Of a DNA stretch of 7,085 nucleotides, positions 1 to 5,395 are shown piece after piece (position 1 is the first letter of the stretch; the number at the start of each line of letters is the position of its first letter). The notes below the pieces were generated by a model. It was not told the origin of the DNA and searched no databases. It saw only the letters and a list, made by a program, of their open reading frames with translations. The stretch comes from Chloroflexota bacterium. GTDB lineage: Bacteria > Chloroflexota > Limnocylindria > Limnocylindrales > CSP1-4. The stretch spans positions 1 to 7,085 of the forward strand of contig JAJYGO010000366.1 of the NCBI GenBank assembly GCA_021785115.1. Direction: 5' to 3'. The position numbers and the translations under genes are program-made.

Positions 1-52
1 GCGGAACCGCCCCTGTGGCGCTCGCTGTGCATCGGGGCTGGCGAAGCCCTCG

Positions 53-58
53 TACGAT
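53..58 (+). promoter_or_regulatory. Candidate -10 box for a leaderless amrS transcript
   Basis: TACGAT sits 7 nt upstream of GTG 66, so transcription would begin at or very near the start codon. No Shine-Dalgarno is visible before this GTG and no clear -35 is present. Two other genes in the window show the same arrangement. If the gene really starts upstream of 53, this hexamer is simply coding sequence. Confidence 0.4.
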
Positions 59-65
59 TCACACC

Positions 66-1148
66 GTGGACGCGTTCACGGTGGCCACCCGCTACTGGCA
101 TCGCCTCCCGGACGGCCGGGTCCAGTGCGACCTGTGCCCGCGCGAGTGCCGGCTGCACGAGGGGCAGCGCGGCATGTGCTTCGTGCGGGCCCGCCAGGGC
201 GACCAGGTGGTGCTGACCAGCTACGGCCGCTCGTCGGGCTTCTGCGTGGACCCTATCGAGAAGAAGCCGCTCAACCACTTCCTGCCGGGCAGCTCGGTCT
301 TCTCCTTCGGCACGGCCGGATGCAACCTCGCCTGCCGGTTCTGCCAGAACTGGGACATCTCCAAGTCGCGGGAGCAGGACACCCTGGCCGACGCCGCGTC
401 GCCCGAGGCGATCGCCGCCACCGCACAGCGGCTGGGCTGCGCATCGGTCGCCTTCACCTACAACGACCCGGTGATCTTCGCCGAGTACGCCATGGACACG
501 GCGGACGCCTGCCACGCGCTGGGCATCCGGACGGTGGCCGTGACCGCCGGGTACATCAACCCGGAACCCCGGGCCGAGTTCTTCCGGCACATGGACGCGG
601 CCAACGTGGACCTCAAGGGCTTCACCGAGGCCTTCTACCAGGACCTCTGCGCGGCCCGGCTGGCGCCCGTGCTCGACACGTTGCGCCACCTGGTGCGCGA
701 GACGGATGTGTGGGTGGAGATCACGACGCTCCTCATCCCGGGCCGCAACGACTCCGACGGCGAGATCGACGCGATGACCCGCTGGATCGCGGGCGAGCTC
801 GGACCCGACGTGCCGCTCCACTTCACCGCCTTCCACCCCGACTTCCGGATGCTCGACGTGCCACCCACCCCGGCAGCCACGCTGACGCGGGCACGCGAGA
901 TCGCGCTGGCGAACGGCGTGCGCTACGTGTACACGGGCAACGTCCACGATCGTCGCGGCCAGTCCACCTACTGCCACGGCTGCGGTGCGCAGCTCATCGA
1001 GCGCGACTGGTACGAGCTGGGCACGTACCGCGTCACCGATGACGGCCGCTGCGGCAACTGCGGCGTCGTGATCCCGGGCGTCTTCGCCGGTCCCCCGGGC
1101 CGCTGGGGCTCGCGGCGCCAGCCCGTGCGGATGACGGCGTCCAGGTAG
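66..1148 (+). CDS. amrS: AmmeMemoRadiSam system radical SAM enzyme (AmrS)
   Basis: A 360-aa radical SAM protein of the PflA-like COG1180 group, AmrS branch. The SAM-cleaving 4Fe-4S cluster motif CX3CX2C is C86-C90-C93 (CNLACRFC). An N-terminal cysteine set (C21, C24, C28, C38; CDLCPREC) and a C-terminal pair of CXXC knuckles (C303/C306 and C329/C332) are typical of AmrS and probably bind metal. The middle holds the barrel strands (AFTYNDP, VDLKGF, ITTLLIPG, HFTAFHPDF). AmrS proteins usually accompany AMMECR1 and Memo domain proteins; the substrate of the set is not firmly established as far as I know. Neither partner is in the window, though they could lie to the left. Start choice: the frame is open to the window edge, with GTG codons at 15, 27, 66 and 81. 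GTG 66 is preferred because TACGAT lies 7 nt before it, fitting a leaderless transcript, and because the family usually begins shortly before the YWHRLPDG segment. Family assignment is firm; start is moderate. Confidence 0.93.
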   Translation: MDAFTVATRYWHRLPDGRVQCDLCPRECRLHEGQRGMCFVRARQGDQVVLTSYGRSSGFCVDPIEKKPLNHFLPGSSVFSFGTAGCNLACRFCQNWDISKSREQDTLADAASPEAIAATAQRLGCASVAFTYNDPVIFAEYAMDTADACHALGIRTVAVTAGYINPEPRAEFFRHMDAANVDLKGFTEAFYQDLCAARLAPVLDTLRHLVRETDVWVEITTLLIPGRNDSDGEIDAMTRWIAGELGPDVPLHFTAFHPDFRMLDVPPTPAATLTRAREIALANGVRYVYTGNVHDRRGQSTYCHGCGAQLIERDWYELGTYRVTDDGRCGNCGVVIPGVFAGPPGRWGSRRQPVRMTASR

Positions 1149-1165
1149 CGGCGTACCGAAGGGTC

Positions 1166-1195
1166 GCCGAGCCGCCGCGCCGCTCGGCCGGCTCG
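1166..1195 (+). terminator. GC-rich alternative hairpins after amrS
   Basis: Two perfect 7-bp stems share bases and exclude each other: GCCGAGC (1166-1172) with GCTCGGC (1182-1188), loop 9 nt; and CGAGCCG (1168-1174) with CGGCTCG (1189-1195), loop 14 nt. The element begins 17 bp after the amrS stop, the expected place for a terminator. No T-tract follows, so it may act as an RNA 3'-end stabiliser or a weak terminator. Confidence 0.4.
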
Positions 1196-1288
1196 TCGTG
1201 CCACTCGTCCGATCCGCCGCGCCGGTTCGCGGGCCCGACTGTCACGGACCCGACACGCCGGTGAATCGTCGATCGGTGGATAAACAGG

Positions 1289-1318
1289 TTGACCCGACGC
1301 ATCCGGGCGGCGGAGAAT
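1289..1318 (+). promoter_or_regulatory. Possible sigma70-type promoter for the 1440/1698 gene pair
   Basis: TTGACC (1289-1294) and GAGAAT (1313-1318) are separated by 18 bp; the -10 matches TATAAT at four of six positions. The same geometry (TTGAC box, 18-bp spacer) is seen before the secreted-protein gene at 5627. Transcription would start near 1325, leaving a leader of about 115 nt before the 1440 gene. This is a consensus match only. Confidence 0.3.
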
Positions 1319-1439
1319 CCGGGTATCGACGGAAGGCGACGAGGTGCGGCGCGAATTCCGGGCCGCCTGAGCCGTACCCCAGCCACTGGCGAGACCGATC
1401 CGCCGGGAAGTGCGTACAGCGTCCTCGCGATTGGTAGCC

Positions 1440-1679
1440 ATGTCTGTTCACAGCGCGTACCACCTCGATTGCCCTTCGGCTTCTCCCTGCACGGTCGACC
1501 GGCGTGCGCTCGCTCTCTGGCCCGGGCTCGACCGCCGCGCGCTCGCGCGGTGCCGGCACGACCCGATCCGGATCGCCCGCCTGGTCGCCCACCGGTCCAG
1601 CCTCGCGCCATCGGCGATCCGGTCGCTCCTCTCCGTGCCCACCATCACGCCCGAGGAAGCGGCCACCTGGTTCGGGTGA
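1440..1679 (+). CDS. Small protein of unknown function, 79 aa
   Basis: A 79-aa soluble protein with a protein-like composition, unlike the Arg/Pro/Gly-rich shadow frames around it. Residues 19-65 look helical and contain a repeated DRRALA block (20-25 and 31-36) within VDRRALALWPGLDRRALARC, followed by HDPIRIARLVA and a Leu/Ile-rich helix (APSAIRSLLS). The C-terminus TPEEAATWFG could be another short helix. Two cysteines near the N-terminus (C11, C17) and C38 are present, but they do not form a recognisable zinc finger. ATG 1440 is chosen because the coherent sequence begins there; GTG 1410 and TTG 1431 in the same frame are alternatives. No clear Shine-Dalgarno or -10 box precedes any of them. 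The next small gene begins 18 bp after the stop, suggesting co-transcription. I do not recognise a named family. Confidence 0.55.
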   Translation: MSVHSAYHLDCPSASPCTVDRRALALWPGLDRRALARCRHDPIRIARLVAHRSSLAPSAIRSLLSVPTITPEEAATWFG

Positions 1680-1697
1680 CGGACCCGTCCTGTCCGG

Positions 1698-1940
1698 ATG
1701 GTCGACGACACGACGGAGGTCGTCCTGGTCGGCGGGCCCGATGACGGCGGGATCGCCACGGTGAGCGGAACGCCGGTGACGATTCGCGTGTCCGAAGAAC
1801 GGCTGCCGTTCACCCGGCCGACGCTGACGCGTGCGTCCTACACGGTGGAAGGGTTCTACCGCGCCACCGGGGAGCGGCGCGACGGCCGGCCCGTCTACCG
1901 CTGGAACGGGTGGCGTTCGCGCCCCTGGGCGGGACGGTAG
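1698..1940 (+). CDS. Small protein of unknown function, 80 aa
   Basis: An 80-aa protein beginning with a beta-strand-like segment and a Gly-Pro turn (EVVLVGGPDDG, residues 7-17), then alternating short strands. It ends with YRATGERRDGRPVYRWNGWRSRP, a Tyr/Trp-rich basic tail. A VLVGGP(x)DG opening with a C-terminal aromatic strand (VYRWNG) recalls small hypothetical proteins of actinobacteria and their phages; that is recollection, not a search result. The gene starts 18 bp after the 1440 gene in a different frame and is probably in the same transcript. No good Shine-Dalgarno precedes the ATG. No signal peptide, membrane segment or catalytic motif is visible. Confidence 0.6.
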   Translation: MVDDTTEVVLVGGPDDGGIATVSGTPVTIRVSEERLPFTRPTLTRASYTVEGFYRATGERRDGRPVYRWNGWRSRPWAGR

Positions 1941-2070
1941 GCCACCGGCACAGGGCGGCAGGCGTCCCCGCACAGGTCGGCAGGAAGCCCCGGGGGCAGG
2001 GTTCGCGGGGGGCCCTGACGCGTTCGAGCCGCCGCAGCAGGCGCCGCAGGTCTCCCCGGGCGAGACACGC

Positions 2071-2076
2071 TACCGT
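2071..2076 (+). promoter_or_regulatory. Possible -10 box before the 40-aa membrane protein gene
   Basis: TACCGT lies 29 nt before GTG 2106, which would give a leader of roughly 23 nt carrying the strong ribosome binding site. No -35 match is obvious. The stretch 1941-2070 before it is GC-rich, with short hairpins (for example GCCCCGGGGGC at 1987-1997) and no gene. Confidence 0.28.
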
Positions 2077-2105
2077 ACGCGGATCCGCATCCTGGAGGAG
2101 ACGTC

Positions 2106-2228
2106 GTGCCGCTCGCCCTCACCCTGCTGGGGTTCCACTTCTCGGGCCGTCTCGCGCTCGAGCTCTTCGTGGTCGTCGCGGTGGTGGTCGTCCTGGGCTG
2201 GTACCTGCTGGTGCGCCGGCGCGCCTGA
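2106..2228 (+). CDS. Small single-pass membrane protein, 40 aa
   Basis: A 40-codon frame starting with GTG and preceded by a strong Shine-Dalgarno, GGAGGAG (2094-2100), with a 5-nt spacer, the best in this half of the window. The product has a short N-terminus (MPLALTLLGFHFSGRLALE), one very hydrophobic helix (LFVVVAVVVVLGWYLLV, about residues 20-36) and a basic end RRRA. The positive-inside rule puts the C-terminus in the cytoplasm. A hairpin follows 1 nt after the stop, so this looks like an independent short transcript. Small one-helix proteins often act as accessory subunits or membrane regulators, but nothing here identifies a partner, and no toxin-antitoxin partner or antisense RNA is evident. 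The gene is short enough to be missed by automatic annotation. Confidence 0.6.
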   Translation: MPLALTLLGFHFSGRLALELFVVVAVVVVLGWYLLVRRRA

Positions 2229-2229
2229 C

Positions 2230-2249
2230 GCCGGCTGTGGGGAGCCGGC
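2230..2249 (+). terminator. Hairpin after the 40-aa gene
   Basis: A perfect 7-bp stem, GCCGGCT (2230-2236) with AGCCGGC (2243-2249), and a 6-nt loop GTGGGG. It starts 1 nt after the stop codon of the 40-aa gene and ends before the promoter of the next gene. No T-tract follows, as is common in high-GC genomes. Confidence 0.5.
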
Positions 2250-2279
2250 ACATCCCGGCCGCCCACTGGACGGCGCCCG

Positions 2280-2285
2280 TAGCAT
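2280..2285 (+). promoter_or_regulatory. Candidate -10 box for a leaderless start at 2292
   Basis: TAGCAT lies 6 nt before the ATG at 2292, placing the transcription start at about the start codon. No Shine-Dalgarno is present. No -35 match is visible at the usual distance. Confidence 0.45.
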
Positions 2286-2291
2286 TGCGCC

Positions 2292-2894
2292 ATGATCGAG
2301 CTCGAGGCGTACGCGGCCGACTGCCGGGTCCGGGGCCGGATCGAGCTCGGCGACGCGCGTCTCAGCGACGTGCTCAACGGCAGCCGCGAGCTGGTCATTC
2401 GCGGGGCGCGCCTCGAGAGCCTGGCCGACGGGCACGTCGTGGAGGCGGACGAGATCACGGTCGGCCTCGACGAGCTGCACGCCGTCGTTGCGGCGGGCCC
2501 GCGCGGGGACAGCGCACGCCGCGTGCGCACGCACGTGACCCGCGTCGAGGTGGACCTGGGCCCGTACCGCGTCGAGGGGGCGCTGCACGGGCTGCCGGCC
2601 GGCGACCCGCTGGGCATGATCCTGCGCCGGCCTCCGTGGGTGCCGCTGACCGACGCGAAGATCACCTACCATCGCGGCACGGGACCGGTGACCGACGAGG
2701 TCGAGACGCTCCTGGTGAACCGGGAACTCGCGCGCTCGATGCGGCCCGTGGAGGGCGAGGCCGCGGTCCTTCGCTGGGAGGCCGTCAACCCGCTTCCCGG
2801 GGGGCCGCGCCCGGCTGCGCCTCCATCTCCGCCTCCGTCCCCGCCGCCCGGATCGGCGCACCCGGAGGCCGAGCCGGCCCACCGCGGGGAGTAG
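2292..2894 (+). CDS. Unknown protein with duplicated half and proline-rich tail, 200 aa
   Basis: A 200-aa cytosolic protein with no signal peptide or membrane segment. Two segments look related: residues about 16-66 (with ARLSDVLNG, ELVIRGARLESL, VGLDELHAVV) and about 92-147 (with VEGALHGLPAG, WVPLTDAKITY, TDEVETLLVN). In each, a Leu-rich turn is followed by a strand of the type (V/L)xLxxAxI and then a further strand, suggesting a duplicated small beta domain. An intervening strand pair (RRVRTHVTRVEVDLGPYRV, 76-94) joins them. From residue 168 the chain is Pro/Ala/Gly-rich (PAAPPSPPPSPPPG) and probably disordered. The ATG is supported by TAGCAT 6 nt upstream (leaderless). The gene converges on the SDR gene 86 bp downstream. 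I do not recognise the family and infer no function. Confidence 0.72.
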   Translation: MIELEAYAADCRVRGRIELGDARLSDVLNGSRELVIRGARLESLADGHVVEADEITVGLDELHAVVAAGPRGDSARRVRTHVTRVEVDLGPYRVEGALHGLPAGDPLGMILRRPPWVPLTDAKITYHRGTGPVTDEVETLLVNRELARSMRPVEGEAAVLRWEAVNPLPGGPRPAAPPSPPPSPPPGSAHPEAEPAHRGE

Positions 2895-2966
2895 CGGTTC
2901 CGGGTCCGCGGGCCCGTCCGCAGGCACGCGTCCATCACCGGGCGGAGCCGGCTGACCGTGCGGAGC

Positions 2967-2981
2967 GCCCGCGCTGCGGGC
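2967..2981. terminator. Hairpin between convergent genes
   Basis: GCCCGC (2967-2972), loop GCT, GCGGGC (2976-2981): a perfect 6-bp stem touching the first base of the SDR stop codon complement. It lies in the 86-bp gap between the convergent 200-aa gene and the SDR gene and could end transcription from either side. There is no T-tract on either strand. Confidence 0.3.
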
Positions 2982-3787
2982 TACCAGGTCGGGTGCGCCA
3001 GCATGCCGCCATCGACCACCAGGTTGGTGCCCGAGACGAAGCGCGCCATGGGCGATGCGAGGAAGAGCACCGCGTCGGCGACATCGCCTGGCGTCACCAG
3101 GTGCCCCAGGGGGGCGTGCGCCCGCCACCGCCGTACGCCGTCGGGCCAGTTCCGCTCCAGTTCCGCGTTCCAGGTCAGCCCGGGTGAGACCGCGTTGACG
3201 CGGATGCGGTGCCTGCCGAGCTCGAGGGCGGCCGCCCGCGTCAGCATGAGGACCCCGGACTTGCTCGCCGCGTAGTGGCCGTGGTCCCAGGCGGGCTGGA
3301 GCCCCTCGATCGACGCCACGTTGACCACGGCGCCTCCGGACCCCTGGCCGATGAAGATCCGGGCCGCCTCTCGCGTGCACAGGAAGACGCCCCGCAGGTT
3401 GGTGGCCAGCATGGCGTCCCAGTCGGCCGCTGCCTGGTCCAGCAGCGCGCGGGACGGCTGGATCCCGGCGCAGTTCACCAGGACGTCCAGGCGACCGAAC
3501 GCGTCGACGGCCGCGTCGAGCGCAGGGCCCACCTGGCCCTCGTCGGTCAGGTCGAGCGGAACCGCCATCGCGGTGCCACCCCGGTCGCGGATCCGCGCAA
3601 CGGTACCGCCCGGCGCCTCGTCCGCGGAACGCGCCGCCACGGCCACCGCGGCACCCGCCTCCGCGAGCCGCTCCGCGACGGCCGCGCCGATTCCCCGGCT
3701 GGCGCCGGTGACGAACGCGGCGGAGTCACGCAGGTCGAGCAGCCGATCCACTGCCGGCACCGGCAAGGGGAGCCCGTCGCTGTCCAT
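2981..3787 (-). CDS. SDR family NAD(P)-dependent oxidoreductase
   Basis: A 268-aa classical short-chain dehydrogenase/reductase, FabG-like in overall form. The Rossmann glycine motif TGASRGIG is at residues 27-34, the DLT after beta-4 at 79-81, NCAG (the NNAG position) at 105-108, and the catalytic tetrad is N130, S159, Y172, K176 (HYAASKSG). PG at 202-203 and SGTNLVVDGG near the end complete the fold. R53 after the second strand would fit NADP(H), a weak inference. The substrate cannot be told; SDRs of this form reduce or oxidise acyl, sugar, steroid or small alcohol substrates. The start ATG 3787 is fixed by GAGGAGG with a 5-nt spacer just upstream. The frame stays open upstream as far as 4357, making an artificial fusion with the cupin gene; the ribosome binding site and complete N-terminus argue that this protein is made separately. 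The 112 bp before it carry tandem repeats. Confidence 0.93.
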   Translation of the reverse strand: MDSDGLPLPVPAVDRLLDLRDSAAFVTGASRGIGAAVAERLAEAGAAVAVAARSADEAPGGTVARIRDRGGTAMAVPLDLTDEGQVGPALDAAVDAFGRLDVLVNCAGIQPSRALLDQAAADWDAMLATNLRGVFLCTREAARIFIGQGSGGAVVNVASIEGLQPAWDHGHYAASKSGVLMLTRAAALELGRHRIRVNAVSPGLTWNAELERNWPDGVRRWRAHAPLGHLVTPGDVADAVLFLASPMARFVSGTNLVVDGGMLAHPTW

Positions 3788-3792
3788 GGAAT

Positions 3793-3799
3793 CCTCCTC
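3793..3799 (-). promoter_or_regulatory. Shine-Dalgarno of the SDR gene
   Basis: GAGGAGG on the minus strand with 5 nt to ATG 3787. It decides the SDR start against the longer frame that begins at 4357. Confidence 0.75.
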
Positions 3800-3820
3800 A
3801 GAAGCCAGCTGCCTGCCGGC

Positions 3821-3900
3821 CCGGCACGTCCGCGGTGCGGCCGGGCATCCCCGGTGCGACTGGGCACGTCCGCGGTGCAGCCGGGCGTCCCCGGTGCGAT
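3821..3900. repeat. Four tandem units of about 20 bp (two 40-bp repeats)
   Basis: A 40-bp block (3821-3860) is followed directly by a second copy (3861-3900), identical at 35 of 40 positions. Each block is itself two related units of about 20 bp, sharing GTCC(G/C)CGGTGC or the close variant ATCCCCGGTGC. Units 1 and 3 contain CACGTCCGCGGTG; units 2 and 4 contain CCGGGC(A/G)TCCCCGGTGCGA. The array fills most of the gap between the cupin stop (3902-3900) and the SDR ribosome binding site. Neither neighbouring protein needs it. Confidence 0.85.
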
Positions 3901-4357
3901 CAGAAGCGACAGACGCGCCGAATCCGTTCGTCGTGCGCAGGGTACCGCCCCGCCATCTCCTCCCATCGCGCGAACTCGACCACCGCGTCAGAGTAGGGCG
4001 GGGCCATGAACGTGAGACCAGGCTCCAGTCGCCCATCGGCTCCGCCGCCTGCCAGGTCCCCGGCGGCACCACCAGCTGGGGCCGCTCGCCGGCCTCCAGG
4101 TCGGGGCCCAGGACCGGCTCGGTGACCGTGCCGGTCGGATCGACGAGGAGCATCCGGAGCGGGGCCCCGGCGTGGTGGGCCCAGATCTCCAGGTGGGCCA
4201 GCCGGTGCAGCGCCGAGAAGTCCGGGCGCTGCACCAGGAAGTAGATCGCGCTGGAGCGCTCGTCGCGCCAGGTCTCGCCGACGAACCCGCCCTCCGGCAG
4301 GAGCGGCACCAGGCCGAGCAGTTCCACCACCCGCCGGGCAGTCAGCGGCGTGCTCAC
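3900..4357 (-). pseudogene. DUF985-type cupin, frameshifted
   Basis: The first 115 codons from GTG 4357 read as a DUF985/cupin-5 protein: LLGLVPLLPEGGFVGETW (14-30), the Arg-Ser-Ser-Ala-Ile-Tyr-Phe-Leu strand, FSALHRLAHLEIWAHHAGAPL (47-67), LGPDLEAGERPQLVVPPGTWQAA (83-105) and GDWSLVS. The family then expects a core like LVxCxVxPGFxF. Here that continuation (PGLTFMAPPYSDAV..., ending RRVCRF) is in another frame, stopping at 3902-3900. The span of 458 nt is not a multiple of three. Twelve bases at 4014-4025 encode SLVS in the first frame and EPGL in the second, so a loss of about 22 nt between direct repeats would explain the break and give a normal 159-aa length. It overlaps the membrane protein gene by 4 bp (GTGA), with GGAGGAGG 10 nt upstream, so translational coupling is likely. 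A sequencing or assembly error is an equally good explanation. DUF985 proteins have a cupin barrel, probably for a small ligand or sugar. Confidence 0.75.
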
Positions 4358-5388
4358 GATCCACCAGCCTCCTCCGCGTCGCGGGCGGCCGCGTGCTCCC
4401 CGGCCAGCGCGAACTGCAGGCTGACATACGCCAACAGGTCGACCGCCAGGCCGCCCAGCCCGGCGAGCTGCGAGCCGTAGAAGACGAAGACCTGGGTGAC
4501 CAGGATCCAGGTGAGGAGCCCGCGCTGGAACCAGCGGTATGCCGACACCCGCGAGCCCGGGAATGCCACCACGCCGCGCGCCACCAGGCCTGCCCCCGCC
4601 AGCGTCGAGAGCGCCTCCCCGGCGCGCGACACGGTCCAGGTCTGGCTGGTGCCCCCGATCGTCACCGCCAGCGTCAGCACCCCCGCCACGGCCGCGACGG
4701 TGTACACGACCACGGCAGCGACCAGCACGCGATCGAACCAGTCGTTGGCCGCGAGGCGCCGGTACGCCGCGACCAGCCGGGCCGGCAGCGCCTCGTACCA
4801 GGCCTCGTGCTCCGCCGCGACGGGCAGGGCGTCGACGTATCGGCGTACGTCGCGGGCCAGCGAGGAGCCCGCCGGCGCCCGACGGAGCAGCGCGCGGAGC
4901 CGTGCCCGGTCGCTCGGCTCGATCGGGCGCTCCAGGTGTCCCTCAAGCAGGTCGAGCGCGTTGGCCAGCGACTCGCGCGGGGTCAGCTCCTGCTGCCCGG
5001 CGATCGCCCGCGAGACCAGGAAGAGCGCCACGAAGACGACATAGATGATCGCGACCGCCGGCCGGAAGAAGTAGTTGTTGTCGGAGGTCAGGAACTTGCC
5101 GATCTCGTCGATGAAGGTGCCGAAGCCCAGCCCCGCCACCACCGCGGCGACGTGCTGCACCGGGCGGTCCAGCCAGGCCAGCAGCATGCCGAGGGCGACC
5201 AGCATGAGGAGGCCGCCCCACAGCATGTGGGCGATGTGCAGCCCGCCCCCGCCCACGCGCGGGTAGCCGGTCGCCGCCAGGAACGCCCGGATCCCCAGGA
5301 ACGAGACGACGGCCGCCACGAAGAACGACTCGAACAGTGCCGGAGCATCGGCGTTGCGGAGGTGATGGGCCGGAGAGACCGATCTCAC
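4354..5388 (-). CDS. Multi-pass membrane protein of unknown function, 344 aa
   Basis: About eight hydrophobic segments: residues roughly 19-41, 52-73, 78-93, 109-130, then a charged soluble section 131-218, followed by 221-243, 259-276, 289-306 and 310-329. The most distinctive part is FGTFIDEIGKF (89-99) leading into SDNNYFFRP, with acidic and basic residues at the edge of a membrane segment, plus HIAHMLWGG (51-59) with two histidines. These could form a polar or metal-binding site in or near the membrane; that is inference. I recall similar hypothetical membrane proteins in actinobacteria and Chloroflexota but know no function. GTG 5388 is preferred over the longest frame (start 5463): the extra 25 residues are Arg/Pro-rich and unlike the rest, and TATCCT lies 7 nt before GTG 5388, fitting a leaderless start. 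It is the first gene of the minus-strand cluster; its stop overlaps the cupin start by 4 bp. Confidence 0.85.
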   Translation of the reverse strand: MRSVSPAHHLRNADAPALFESFFVAAVVSFLGIRAFLAATGYPRVGGGGLHIAHMLWGGLLMLVALGMLLAWLDRPVQHVAAVVAGLGFGTFIDEIGKFLTSDNNYFFRPAVAIIYVVFVALFLVSRAIAGQQELTPRESLANALDLLEGHLERPIEPSDRARLRALLRRAPAGSSLARDVRRYVDALPVAAEHEAWYEALPARLVAAYRRLAANDWFDRVLVAAVVVYTVAAVAGVLTLAVTIGGTSQTWTVSRAGEALSTLAGAGLVARGVVAFPGSRVSAYRWFQRGLLTWILVTQVFVFYGSQLAGLGGLAVDLLAYVSLQFALAGEHAAARDAEEAGGS

Positions 5389-5395
5389 GCGCGGC

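Larger units (their letters stand above)
1149..1439. other. Intergenic region between amrS and the small-gene pair
   Basis: About 290 bp without a convincing gene. It holds the hairpins after amrS and a possible promoter near 1289-1318. The open frames here have arginine/proline-rich translations typical of shadow frames in GC-rich DNA. I looked for tRNA and riboswitch consensus blocks and found none that hold together. Confidence 0.6.

Noticed and set aside
15..65. 17-codon N-terminal extension of AmrS from GTG 15
   Set aside because: The extension does not resemble AmrS N-termini, and GTG 66 has a TACGAT box 7 nt upstream. It cannot be fully excluded because the frame is open to the window edge.
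1330..1440. Fragments resembling riboswitch blocks (CTGAG, ATTCCGG, GCCACTG, GGGAAG) before the small-gene pair
   Set aside because: The blocks recall cobalamin or TPP elements singly, but their order and spacing do not fit either, and the key downstream boxes are missing. The following genes also have no vitamin or transport connection.
1910..3187. Plus-strand 425-codon frame covering several small genes
   Set aside because: Arg/Gly/Ala/Pro-rich throughout, overlapping the 40-aa and 200-aa genes in other frames and antisense to the SDR end.
2070..3380. Minus-strand open frame of 436 codons across the 40-aa and 200-aa genes and part of the SDR
   Set aside because: The translation is Arg/Pro/Gly/Ala-rich and crosses the well-supported SDR in a different frame; it is a shadow of GC-rich coding DNA.
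3821..3900. Possible CRISPR array
   Set aside because: The units are directly adjacent with no unique spacers and are too short and divergent; no cas gene is nearby.
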